Origin: an uncultured Burkholderiales bacterium
Lineage (GTDB): Bacteria; Pseudomonadota; Gammaproteobacteria; Burkholderiales; Burkholderiaceae_E
Reading direction: 5' to 3'
NCBI GenBank assembly: GCA_903831925.1
Contig: CAIKZV010000650.1
Span: 1-6,274, forward strand
DNA: 6,274 bases
The position numbers and the translations under genes were made by a program. The notes under the pieces are model-generated. The model saw only the letters and a list, made by a program, of their open reading frames with translations, had not been told where the DNA came from and ran no database searches. Positions 1-6,274 of this stretch are shown here, in pieces (the first letter of the stretch is position 1; each line of letters opens with the position of its first letter).

Positions 1-73
1 CGCCTGAAATGACATGCAGCGTGTTGCCTTTGGGCGGATCGACACCGATCATCCCAATGATCCGAACCGGCAT
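1..73 (-). CDS. N-terminal 24 codons of a probable LLM-class flavin-dependent oxidoreductase (cut by window edge)
   Basis: Only the first 24 codons are inside the window; the gene continues beyond base 1. It reads MPVRIIGMIGVDPPKGN followed by TLHVISG. The pattern (short hydrophobic first strand with IGMIG, then a Pro/Gly-rich loop and a hydrophobic HVI segment) resembles the start of bacterial luciferase-like, alkanesulfonate-monooxygenase-type FMN enzymes, which use reduced flavin and oxygen to oxidise small organic molecules. That match is from memory of the family and rests on 24 residues, so the product is tentative. The start is well supported: an AGGGGAG Shine-Dalgarno lies 5 bases upstream of the ATG. 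The gene is divergent from the Bug receptor at 191, with 117 bases between the two starts. Confidence 0.5.
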   Translation of the reverse strand, partial: MPVRIIGMIGVDPPKGNTLHVISG

Positions 74-78
74 GGCGT

Positions 79-85
79 CTCCCCT
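79..85 (-). promoter_or_regulatory. Ribosome binding site of the left-edge gene
   Basis: The - strand reads AGGGGAG, 5 bases before the ATG at 73. This is the main evidence that the truncated left-edge reading frame is a real gene start rather than a chance frame. Confidence 0.6.
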
Positions 86-134
86 GATCGTCTCTTGCTT
101 GAACGACCAGCTTAGCATCCGGTATCAGCCTGCC

Positions 135-164
135 CCTTCGCGTGAACGCGAAGGCTTTTCTTTT
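135..164 (+). terminator. Perfect 9-bp inverted repeat with a T-rich tail, terminator-like or operator, in the leader of Bug gene 1
   Basis: CCTTCGCGT and ACGCGAAGG form perfect 9-bp arms around a 2-base spacer (135-154); as RNA this would fold as an 8-bp stem with a TGAA loop. It is followed on the + strand by CTTTTCTTTT, the shape of an intrinsic terminator. It sits between two divergent starts and ends 26 bases before the ATG at 191, where an ordinary terminator is not expected. It may be an attenuator in the leader of the receptor gene, a terminator remaining from a lost gene, or a protein-binding palindrome between divergent promoters. A poor TTGAAC/TATCAG promoter-like pair at 99-128 would read into it. 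Confidence 0.5.
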
Positions 165-180
165 GCATCAACCTTCGACC

Positions 181-184
181 GGAG
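181..184 (+). promoter_or_regulatory. Ribosome binding site of Bug receptor gene 1
   Basis: GGAG lies 6 bases before the ATG at 191 and supports that start; the encoded N-terminus is then a complete signal peptide. Confidence 0.6.
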
Positions 185-190
185 CAACTC

Positions 191-1177
191 ATGAGCCGCC
201 TTCGCCGACACCTGATCACCTTGATGCCGCTGACACTGGCCGCGAGCCTCACCCTGCAGGCCGCGCCGGCCATCGCCCAGAGCGACTTTCCCACCAGGCC
301 GATCAGGCTCATCGTGCCGTTTCCCCCGGGCGGCGTGACCGACATCGTGGCGCGCGCCGTGGCGGTGAAGCTGGCCACCGAATTGGGCCAGCAGGTCATC
401 GTCGACAACAAGCCGGGCGCAAGCGGTGCCATCGGTGCCGAGATGGGGGCCAAATCACCCGCTGACGGGTACACCCTGATCATGGGCAACATCAGCACGC
501 TGGCCATCAACCCGGTCACGTTCGCCAAGCTGCCTTATGACCCGGTCACCAGCTTCGAGCCGATCGGCATGGTCGCCATTCAACCGCTGCTGGTCGCGGT
601 GCATCCCTCAGTGCCCGCAAAGACGCTGGCCGAGTTCGTTCAACTTGCCCGCAGCCAACCCGGCCAGCTTAGCTACGGGACAGCCGGCAGCTCCATCCAC
701 CTTGCGGTGGAACAGTTCAGTTCGGCGGCGGGCATCAAGATGAACCATGTGCCCTATAAGGGCAGCTCGCCTGCGATCGCCGATCTGGTGGGCGGACAGA
801 TCCAGCTGCTCTTCGATCCTTTCTCCAGTCTGTATCCGCAGGTCAGCTCCGGCAAAGTCCGCGCGCTCGCGATCACCACAGACAAGCGCTCGACGATTGC
901 ACCCGCCATCCCCACGGTGGCCGAACAGGGCTACACCGGTTTCGATGTGAGTTCATGGCAGGGCATCGTGGTGCCGGCCGGCACGCCCAAGCCGATCGTG
1001 CAGCGCCTGCACCGGGATCTGTCCAAGGTCCTCGCCTCGGCCGATATCCAGGATAAATTCGCGCAGTACAGCGCTGTGCCCGGATCAGGCAGTGCCGAGC
1101 AGTTCGGCCAAACCATTCGCCAGGAAATCGTCCGATGGCAGGCTGTGGCCAAGGCAGCGGGGGTCAAGCCCGAGTAA
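191..1177 (+). CDS. Periplasmic solute receptor of the Bug/TctC family (receptor 1)
   Basis: 328 residues, the usual length of Bug (tripartite tricarboxylate transporter, TctC) binding proteins, which capture small carboxylates or related solutes in the periplasm. Residues 1-29 are a Sec-type signal: RLRRH basic start, hydrophobic core, then APAIA before Q30. Mature family motifs follow in order: FPTRPIRLIVPFPPGG (33-48) with D51 in the first ligand loop, VDNKPGASGAIG (71-82), SPADGYTL (89-96), LPYDPV (114-119), YGTAGSS (162-168), HVPYKGSSPAI (186-196), D209, and the later PTVAEQGYTGFDV stretch. No TctA/TctB membrane partner is in the window, which is common for Bug receptors. It converges on the MaoC-type gene with 21 bases between stop codons, and diverges from the left-edge oxidoreductase. 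The ligand cannot be read from sequence. The family call is secure; the role in uptake is inference. Confidence 0.93.
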   Translation: MSRLRRHLITLMPLTLAASLTLQAAPAIAQSDFPTRPIRLIVPFPPGGVTDIVARAVAVKLATELGQQVIVDNKPGASGAIGAEMGAKSPADGYTLIMGNISTLAINPVTFAKLPYDPVTSFEPIGMVAIQPLLVAVHPSVPAKTLAEFVQLARSQPGQLSYGTAGSSIHLAVEQFSSAAGIKMNHVPYKGSSPAIADLVGGQIQLLFDPFSSLYPQVSSGKVRALAITTDKRSTIAPAIPTVAEQGYTGFDVSSWQGIVVPAGTPKPIVQRLHRDLSKVLASADIQDKFAQYSAVPGSGSAEQFGQTIRQEIVRWQAVAKAAGVKPE

Positions 1178-1198
1178 GCACAGGCTCGAACAGAAAGG

Positions 1199-2089
1199 TC
1201 AGGCTTGCGCGAACTGCACGCGGCCGGCGGCAAGCGCAGGCTGCCCTGTGCCGGTGAGCGCATCAAAGGCAATCGATTTCACCGACTGACCAGCAGACTC
1301 ATCAGACAAGGCACGAAAGCTCAGGGTGTCGCCCGGCGCGACCGGTTTCCTGAATTGCCCCTCGAGCACTCTGAGGCGCGCAATGGCCCGATCGCCACCT
1401 GCCTGCATCCGCGCAATCGCGATCGCGGCCAGCGCCCAGGTCGCCGTGCCATGCAGCAGAATATTGCCCAGACCGGCCGCCTGAGCGACACGCTGCTCGG
1501 TATGAATCGGATTCCAGATGCGGGCGCACTCGGTATACACATGCGGATAGGTCGGCTCGACCATGCGCTGCGCGACCGACAAGGGCATCGCGTCGGGCAC
1601 CTCGGTGGCGGCCAAAGCCGGCAATGCACCGACCTCATCGGGCGCGCCCGGGGTCATGGTCACTCCCCGAAACAGGCTGCCAGAGAGGCTGTCGGTGAGC
1701 AGCGATCCGTCGGCCTGATCGGTGGAGAGATATCGCATCACCACATAAGTGCCGGCCGAGGTTCGTCGCAGGTAGACCACCTCGGACGAGGTGTTCACCG
1801 TCATGCCGGCGCGAATCGGCGCCTTGAAGGCTGAGCGCTGCCAGGCATGCACAGCCTTGCGCAATTCATCGGTCGAAAGCCCCAGGCTTGCATTGCGTGC
1901 CTTCAGTGCCGCCTCCCATTCGAGGCACACGCAAAACATCGGCACCACACACGGCCCATCGGGCTGTGAGTCATCCAGAAACAGCGGATCGCTCAGACCG
2001 AGCCCGGCGGCATAGGACAGCACCCAGCGGGTGTCCACCTGCTGCGAAAGTGAAGCACGTGCGCCCAGCGTGTCAGGATTGATCGGCAT
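1199..2089 (-). CDS. Double-hotdog MaoC-type (R)-hydratase/acyl dehydratase-like protein
   Basis: 296 residues from the ATG at 2089, chosen over an in-frame start at 2125 because GGGGGAG lies 5 bases upstream and the protein then begins like its relatives (MPINPDTLGA). The layout is two hotdog domains: an N-terminal FAS1-dehydratase-like half (about 1-145, with HAWQRSAFKAPIRAGM at 81-96) and a C-terminal MaoC half (about 160-296). The C-terminal half carries NPIH (193-196), ILLHGTA (210-216) and FRKPVAPGDTL (246-256), the parts of the enoyl-CoA hydratase 2 active site. Such proteins add or remove water on acyl-CoA thioesters. The canonical GDxNPxH is here RIWNPIH, so Ile191 replaces the catalytic Asp while His196 is kept; activity is therefore uncertain. 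The gene is divergent from the SDR, 102 bases apart, which could supply the following oxidation step. Confidence 0.85.
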   Translation of the reverse strand: MPINPDTLGARASLSQQVDTRWVLSYAAGLGLSDPLFLDDSQPDGPCVVPMFCVCLEWEAALKARNASLGLSTDELRKAVHAWQRSAFKAPIRAGMTVNTSSEVVYLRRTSAGTYVVMRYLSTDQADGSLLTDSLSGSLFRGVTMTPGAPDEVGALPALAATEVPDAMPLSVAQRMVEPTYPHVYTECARIWNPIHTEQRVAQAAGLGNILLHGTATWALAAIAIARMQAGGDRAIARLRVLEGQFRKPVAPGDTLSFRALSDESAGQSVKSIAFDALTGTGQPALAAGRVQFAQA

Positions 2090-2191
2090 ATTGGCTCCCC
2101 CTGCGGCGATAATACGCCCGAGCATCTATGCGCCATGCAGGCCCTGCTGGTCGACAAGCCGCATCGCCGGCATCGCTTTGAGGACTGAACC
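2090..2191. promoter_or_regulatory. Divergent intergenic region between the MaoC-type and SDR genes
   Basis: Both genes must be transcribed from this 102-base gap. An AT-rich ATAATA core (2109-2114) flanked by GGCG and CGCC (2105-2118) could be a -10 for either strand (GATAAT on +, TATTAT on -), but I find no good -35 at 16-18 bases for either. A GCAGGcCCTGC palindrome is at 2137-2147. The SDR ribosome site GAGGA is at 2180-2184, 7 bases before its ATG. A 17-codon frame from 2135 ends (TGA, 2186-2188) 3 bases before the SDR start. Confidence 0.4.
2095..2101 (-). promoter_or_regulatory. Ribosome binding site deciding the MaoC-type gene start
   Basis: The - strand reads GGGGGAG, 5 bases before the ATG at 2089. 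The alternative upstream ATG at 2125 would place this sequence inside the coding region and add 12 residues (MLGRIIAAGGAN) that do not look like family sequence. Confidence 0.6.
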
Positions 2192-3046
2192 ATGAATCCA
2201 TCACACCCTGTCGGCATTGACGCATCGGCCCGCCTGATTCCCGGCGATCAGGGCCGACTGGCAGGCAAAGTGGTCTATGTCTCGGGTGCCGGGTCGGTTG
2301 GCCCGGGCTGGGGTAACGGGCGGGCGATCTCGGTGCTCTTTGCGCAGGAGGGAGCTACGGTCTTCGGGGTTGACCGTGACCTTGGCCGCATGGACGAAAC
2401 CGTGCAGCGCATCGCGGCGCTCGGGGGTCGCTTCACGCCGGCGGCCAGTGATGCCACCGACAGCGCATCGATTGCGGCATCGGTCACTGAGTGCATCGCG
2501 CGGTTCGGTCGCATCGACGTGCTGGTGAACAACGTCGGCGGCTCGGCGCGCGGCGGCCCGATCGAGATGGATGAAGCCGTCTGGGATTCGCAGATCGACC
2601 AGAACCTCAAGAGCGTGTTTCTCACCTGCAAGCATGTGCTGCCACAGATGCTGGCTCAGGGATCAGGTTCGATCATCAATCTGTCGTCGACCTCCGGCAC
2701 CCGATGGACCGGCTCGGCGCAGATCGCCTACGCCGCGACCAAGGCCGGTGTGATCCAGTTGTCGCGTGTGCTCGCGGTGCAATATGCCAAGCAGGGTATC
2801 CGGGTGAACAGCATCGTGCCCGGTCAACTTCATACCCCGATGGTGGAAGTGCGACTGGCAGGCCAGCGCACCGGCGGCGATGTCGACGAATTGCTCAGGC
2901 AACGCCAGTCGCGCATCCCCCTGCCCTTCATGGGCGATGGCCGTGACACCGCGCACGCTGCCCTGTATCTCGCGAGCGAAGAATCGCGCTTTGTCACCGG
3001 CACCGAACTTGTCATCGATGGTGGGATGTCGGTTCGCTGCGATTAA
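2192..3046 (+). CDS. Short-chain dehydrogenase/reductase (SDR family, probably NAD-dependent)
   Basis: 284 residues, slightly longer than a classical SDR because of about 20 residues before the Rossmann fold. In order: a glycine-rich nucleotide loop SGAGSVGPGWGNG (31-43), an extended form of TGxxxGxG with an inserted PGWG; Asp61 in FGVDRD at the end of the second strand, which in this family favours NAD over NADP; NNVGG (113-117); Asn138; then catalytic Ser166, Tyr180 and Lys184 (YAATK); and a C-terminal GTELVIDGG (270-278). All tetrad residues are present, so it should be active on an alcohol or ketone, possibly a 3-hydroxyacyl-CoA given its neighbours; the substrate is not readable. The start is supported by GAGGA 7 bases upstream. 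It is convergent with Bug receptor gene 2, 28 bases between stops, and its stop lies in a hairpin loop. Confidence 0.92.
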   Translation: MNPSHPVGIDASARLIPGDQGRLAGKVVYVSGAGSVGPGWGNGRAISVLFAQEGATVFGVDRDLGRMDETVQRIAALGGRFTPAASDATDSASIAASVTECIARFGRIDVLVNNVGGSARGGPIEMDEAVWDSQIDQNLKSVFLTCKHVLPQMLAQGSGSIINLSSTSGTRWTGSAQIAYAATKAGVIQLSRVLAVQYAKQGIRVNSIVPGQLHTPMVEVRLAGQRTGGDVDELLRQRQSRIPLPFMGDGRDTAHAALYLASEESRFVTGTELVIDGGMSVRCD

Positions 3047-3054
3047 CGCAGCGA
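3034..3054. other. Hairpin enclosing the SDR stop codon
   Basis: TCGCTGCG and CGCAGCGA are perfect 8-bp arms around a 5-base ATTAA loop that contains the TAA stop of the SDR gene. No T-tract follows on either strand, so it is not a textbook terminator. Lying between convergent genes, it could mark or protect both mRNA 3' ends. Confidence 0.5.
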
Positions 3055-3074
3055 TTCACTCATCGCCGGCCTGA

Positions 3075-4073
3075 TCAGTTCACCGTCGCGCCCGACTCCT
3101 TCACCACCTTGCCCCAGCGCACGATCTCGCTGCGAATAAAGGCATCGGCTTCAGCCGGGGTGCTGCCCCAGATGTCATAGCCGTAGCCCTCGATCTTTTC
3201 ACGGGCATCGGGGCTGCGCATCGCGCGAATGATCTCGGTGTTGAGTTGCTGCACCAGCGCGGGTGGTGTGGCGGCCGGCGCCAGCACCGAATACCACACC
3301 GACACATCAAAGCCCGGCACGCCCTGTTCGGCCACCGTGGGCACATCGGGCAGCACACGCGAACGTTCTTTCGAGGCCATCGCAATCGCTCGGAATTTTC
3401 CGGCCTTGATCTGCGGCAGTGACGAGGACAGCGAGTCGAACATGAAGTCCACTTCGTTGCCGAGCAAGCCGATGATGGCCGGACCACTGCCCTTGTAGGG
3501 CACATGAATCATGTCGAGTTTGAGCAAAGACTTCAGATACTCCACCGACAGATGACTGGTGTTGCCGGGGCCGGCCGATGCGAAGGTCAGCTTGCCCGGT
3601 TTTGCACGCGCGCCTGCGATCAGGTCCTGGAAGGTCTTGAAGGGTGAATTGGCCGGGACCACCACCACCAGCGGCAACGTGGCCGCGATGGTGATCGGGG
3701 CAAAGTCTTTCACCGTGTCGTAAGGCAGCTTGGGCATCAGCGTGGCGTTGATCGCATGGGCCGACAGCATCATCACGATGTTGTAGCCGTCAGGCGGCGA
3801 TTTCGCGACAACATCGGCACCGATCGTGGTCCCGCCGCCGGGCTTGAAATCGACGATCACCTGCTGGCCGAGATTTTTCGACATCTCGACCGCGATCGGT
3901 CTGGCCAGAATCTCGGAGCTGCCACCGGGCGCATAAGGCATCACAAAGCGAATCGGTTTGGTCGGAAAGGGCACCGATTGCGCGGCGGTCTGGGCACCAG
4001 ACCGTGTCGGCCACTGGGCGGCTGTCATGGCAGCCGCGCCTGCAAGAACCAGACGGCGTCGTGTCGTCATCAT
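3075..4073 (-). CDS. Periplasmic solute receptor of the Bug/TctC family with a Tat-like signal (receptor 2)
   Basis: 332 residues from the outer of two adjacent ATG codons; GGAG lies 4 bases before the first (4073) and 7 before the second (4070), so the second may be the true start. The N-terminus TTRRRLVLAGAAA (3-15) fits a twin-arginine pattern and precedes a hydrophobic stretch and a likely cut near SGA-Q28. The mature protein has FPTKPIRFVMPYAPGG (36-51), E54, VDFKPGGGTTIG (74-85), SPPDGY (92-97), LPYDTV (116-121), FASAGPGNTSH (164-174), HVPYKGSGPAI (190-200), D213, and PTVAEQGVPGFDV. The family is clear. Compared with receptor 1, Glu54 replaces the loop Asp and Phe76 replaces Asn73, so the ligand probably differs. 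No TctA/B genes are here. It is divergent from the acyl-CoA dehydrogenase, whose substrate it might supply; this is inference. Confidence 0.93.
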   Translation of the reverse strand: MMTTRRRLVLAGAAAMTAAQWPTRSGAQTAAQSVPFPTKPIRFVMPYAPGGSSEILARPIAVEMSKNLGQQVIVDFKPGGGTTIGADVVAKSPPDGYNIVMMLSAHAINATLMPKLPYDTVKDFAPITIAATLPLVVVVPANSPFKTFQDLIAGARAKPGKLTFASAGPGNTSHLSVEYLKSLLKLDMIHVPYKGSGPAIIGLLGNEVDFMFDSLSSSLPQIKAGKFRAIAMASKERSRVLPDVPTVAEQGVPGFDVSVWYSVLAPAATPPALVQQLNTEIIRAMRSPDAREKIEGYGYDIWGSTPAEADAFIRSEIVRWGKVVKESGATVN

Positions 4074-4088
4074 GTGTCTCCGAAAAAA

Positions 4089-4118
4089 ATTCTGTTTGTG
4101 ATGGTTGATCTGCGTCAA
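4089..4118 (-). promoter_or_regulatory. Candidate promoter for Bug receptor gene 2
   Basis: On the - strand TTGACG (4113-4118) and CAGAAT (4089-4094) are 18 bases apart: 5 of 6 and 4 of 6 matches to the sigma-70 boxes. A start near 4082 would leave a very short leader before the Shine-Dalgarno at 4078-4081, which counts against it. Confidence 0.3.
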
Positions 4119-4119
4119 C
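4104..4119. promoter_or_regulatory. Inverted repeat GTTGA-N6-TCAAC in the divergent gap
   Basis: Five-base perfect arms with a 6-base spacer overlap the candidate -35 box of Bug receptor gene 2. The size suits a dimeric regulator site, but 5-bp arms can occur by chance. Confidence 0.3.
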
Positions 4120-4129
4120 AGAGGGCTGC

Positions 4130-4150
4130 GCGCTTGGTCAAGCGCAAGCG
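4130..4150. promoter_or_regulatory. Candidate operator: 7-bp palindrome plus an extra half-site
   Basis: GCGCTTG and CAAGCGC are perfect 7-bp arms around GT (4130-4145). The CAAGCG half-site is repeated directly after (4139-4144 and 4145-4150). It lies about midway between the divergent starts of Bug receptor gene 2 (4073) and the acyl-CoA dehydrogenase (4208), where one regulator could control both. No regulator gene is in the window. Confidence 0.4.
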
Positions 4151-4196
4151 AATTGATCATAAGCTGAACCGCTATGCTTGGCATCTCTCATGCTTC

Positions 4197-4202
4197 AGGA
4201 GG
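4197..4202 (+). promoter_or_regulatory. Perfect Shine-Dalgarno deciding the acyl-CoA dehydrogenase start
   Basis: AGGAGG lies 5 bases before the ATG at 4208. An in-frame TTG at 4178 would bury this site in the coding region and add 10 residues, so 4208 is preferred. Confidence 0.8.
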
Positions 4203-4207
4203 CTCTG

Positions 4208-5451
<1,244 letters not shown>

Positions 5452-5458
<7 letters not shown>

Positions 5459-5469
5459 GTGGTCAGCGC
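5452..5469. other. Hairpin containing the acyl-CoA dehydrogenase stop codon
   Basis: GCGCTGA and TCAGCGC are perfect 7-bp arms around a GTGG loop; the TGA stop forms the top of the 5' arm. No T-tract follows. A weaker GTCGTC/GACGAC dyad (5489-5511) lies further into the same convergent gap and is followed by TTTCC. Either could help end transcription from both sides. Confidence 0.45.
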
Positions 5470-5523
5470 GCGGCTGAAAACGCTGCAGGTCGTCAGGAAA
5501 CGCGAGACGACTTTCCGACCTTC

Positions 5524-5913
5524 TCAGCCTGAAACAGGAGAGCAAATTTCAACCAGGGTTCCGTCAGGACAACGGACATAAGACACGGTTTGCCCCCAGG
5601 GTTTGACCAACGGCGCTTTGATCGACACCGCGCCAGCGTTGATTGCCTTCGCATGAGCGTCGGCAACATTGTCGGTGACCAGCGCAATTTCCATTCCGAG
5701 CGGTGTTTCCGACTGATTCGCCTTGACAAAACCGCCCGGCAAATTGGAAGCACCAAGCTCATGAGTCGCAAAGGCCAGCGCTGTCTCGCCGGTGTCCAGC
5801 TCGCCATAGCCCGACTCGTGAACAAATCGCCGCTTCAAACCAAAGGCTTTTTCAAAGAACTCGACCGACGCGAGCACGTCAGGAACATAGATAATGGTGT
5901 AACCGAATTTCAT
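5524..5913 (-). CDS. Small VOC-superfamily (glyoxalase/bleomycin-resistance fold) protein
   Basis: 129 residues, one VOC unit of two beta-alpha-beta-beta-beta modules: MKFGYTIIYVPDVLASVEFF (1-20) opens the first, GMEIALVTDNVADAHAKAI (73-91) the second, and the last strand ends YVRCPDGTLVEICSPV (112-127). The C-terminal Glu122 typical of metal-binding members is present and Glu75 occupies the second module's first strand, but the usual His of the first strand is replaced (Tyr5/Thr6), so glyoxalase I activity is doubtful. Related single-domain proteins include lyases, dioxygenases and binding proteins; the function is unknown. The frame stays open through the upstream tRNA gene, but translation must begin at 5913: no other start codon is available downstream of the tRNA terminator. 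The ribosome site is weak (CGGA about 8 bases upstream). Hand counts in four 60-base samples give about 55% GC against about 70% in two samples of the dehydrogenase gene. Confidence 0.85.
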   Translation of the reverse strand: MKFGYTIIYVPDVLASVEFFEKAFGLKRRFVHESGYGELDTGETALAFATHELGASNLPGGFVKANQSETPLGMEIALVTDNVADAHAKAINAGAVSIKAPLVKPWGQTVSYVRCPDGTLVEICSPVSG

Positions 5914-6026
5914 GGCTTGGTCCGTGGAGGCGATGTCAGATCGACGTTCGTGGGAATTGACGCGGGCAGAAACATCGAGATCAGGTTTGAGCGCCAGCGG
6001 CGTCCTGAGCTTGTCAGACCTGAAAT

Positions 6027-6056
6027 GTAAAAGGGCCCGGAGAATTTCCGGGCCCT
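6027..6056 (-). terminator. Intrinsic terminator of the tRNA-Ala gene
   Basis: On the - strand AGGGCCCGGA and TCCGGGCCCT form a perfect 10-bp GC-rich stem around a 5-base AATTC loop, followed by TTTTAC with the stem's last T. It begins 6 bases after the tRNA 3' end (6063) and also isolates the downstream VOC gene from tRNA transcription. Confidence 0.88.
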
Positions 6057-6062
6057 CGTGAT

Positions 6063-6138
<76 letters not shown>

Positions 6139-6151
6139 AATCAAGCGGTCG

Positions 6152-6180
6152 AATATAGCGGATCGCCCAAGACAAAACAA
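6152..6180 (-). promoter_or_regulatory. Promoter of the tRNA-Ala gene
   Basis: On the - strand TATATT (6152-6157; 5 of 6 to the -10 consensus) and TTGTTT (6175-6180) are spaced exactly 17 bases. Transcription would start near 6145, a few bases before the tRNA 5' end at 6138. The bases after the -10 are CGACCGC, a GC-rich discriminator of the kind found at growth-rate and stringently controlled stable-RNA promoters. Confidence 0.65.
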
Positions 6181-6204
6181 ACAGGCATCGGTCATTCACG
6201 CCTG
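6172..6204 (-). terminator. Probable terminator of the right-edge gene
   Basis: On the - strand CAGGCGT pairs with ATGCCTG (7 bp including one G-U) around a 9-base loop, followed by TTTGTTTTGT. It lies 18 bases after the stop of the right-edge reading frame. The T-rich tail overlaps the -35 box of the tRNA promoter. Confidence 0.55.
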
Positions 6205-6222
6205 GCAAGCGCTCAGAACAAA

Positions 6223-6274
6223 TTAAGACAAACCAAGTGCTTTCGGCAGCCACAGCGTAATCACCGGAAACGCC
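6223..6274 (-). CDS. C-terminal end of a gene, possibly a TRAP-type large permease (DctM) (cut by window edge)
   Basis: The last 16 codons before a TAA stop read AFPVITLWLPKALGLS. Hydrophobic residues followed by (S/T)LWLP and a short tail are typical of the end of DctM-type large membrane subunits of TRAP carboxylate transporters, which end in a final helix. A terminator-like hairpin follows the stop. The identification rests on these 16 residues and my memory of the family, so it is tentative; the only other long open frame here runs through the tRNA and is not credible. Confidence 0.45.
   Translation of the reverse strand, partial: AFPVITLWLPKALGLS

Noticed and set aside
112..528. Open - strand frame of 138 codons opposite the start of Bug receptor gene 1
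   Set aside because: It overlaps the signal peptide and ligand loops of a secure gene and shows low-complexity shadow composition.
1165..1207. CAAGCC/GGCTTG inverted repeat across both stops of the first convergent pair
   Set aside because: Only 6-bp arms with a 31-base gap; too weak and too loose to call a terminator, although a CGAG/CTCG pair lies within it.
1205..1834. Open + strand frame of 209 codons opposite the MaoC-type gene
   Set aside because: It is antisense to a clear family protein, very rich in Arg/Gly/His as expected from a GC-rich shadow frame, and has no recognisable motif or ribosome site.
4178..4207. Upstream TTG start for the acyl-CoA dehydrogenase
   Set aside because: It would bury the perfect AGGAGG site; the ATG at 4208 is correctly spaced from it and gives a typical N-terminus.

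Overview
The window looks like chromosomal accessory DNA from a high-GC betaproteobacterium, most likely Burkholderiales (Bordetella/Achromobacter/Comamonadaceae type). The reasons are two periplasmic Bug/TctC solute receptors with no transporter beside them, strong GC preference at third codon positions, and a set of acyl-CoA and short-chain alcohol enzymes typical of those genomes. I see no insertion sequence, phage gene, CRISPR array, rRNA or plasmid origin.

Layout. Seven protein genes from the left edge to about 5.9 kb alternate strictly in strand: the start of a probable luciferase-like flavin monooxygenase (-, cut by the left edge), Bug receptor 1 (+), a double-hotdog MaoC-type hydratase (-), a short-chain dehydrogenase/reductase (+), Bug receptor 2 (-, Tat-like signal), an ACAD10/ACAD11/LvaC-type acyl-CoA dehydrogenase (+) and a small VOC/glyoxalase-fold protein (-). 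Divergent gaps are 102-134 bases and hold dyad symmetries that could be operators. Convergent gaps are only 21-65 bases, and two carry a hairpin that includes the stop codon of the + strand gene. The right end holds, all on the - strand, the last 16 codons of what may be a TRAP-type large permease, its likely terminator, a promoter, tRNA-Ala(CGC) and a strong intrinsic terminator.

How the genes may work together. The acyl-CoA dehydrogenase, MaoC-type hydratase and SDR could supply the first three chemical steps of a beta-oxidation-like route (dehydrogenation or 4-hydroxyacyl handling, hydration, NAD-dependent oxidation). The two receptors could bind the carboxylates that feed it. There is no CoA ligase, thiolase, kinase, transporter membrane subunit or regulator in the window, so this is an inference from content, not a demonstrated pathway. 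The most useful leads are the dehydrogenase of the human ACAD11/Pseudomonas LvaC type without its usual kinase partner, the MaoC domain lacking the canonical catalytic Asp, and the alternating gene layout. I found no clear evidence of a wholly new system.
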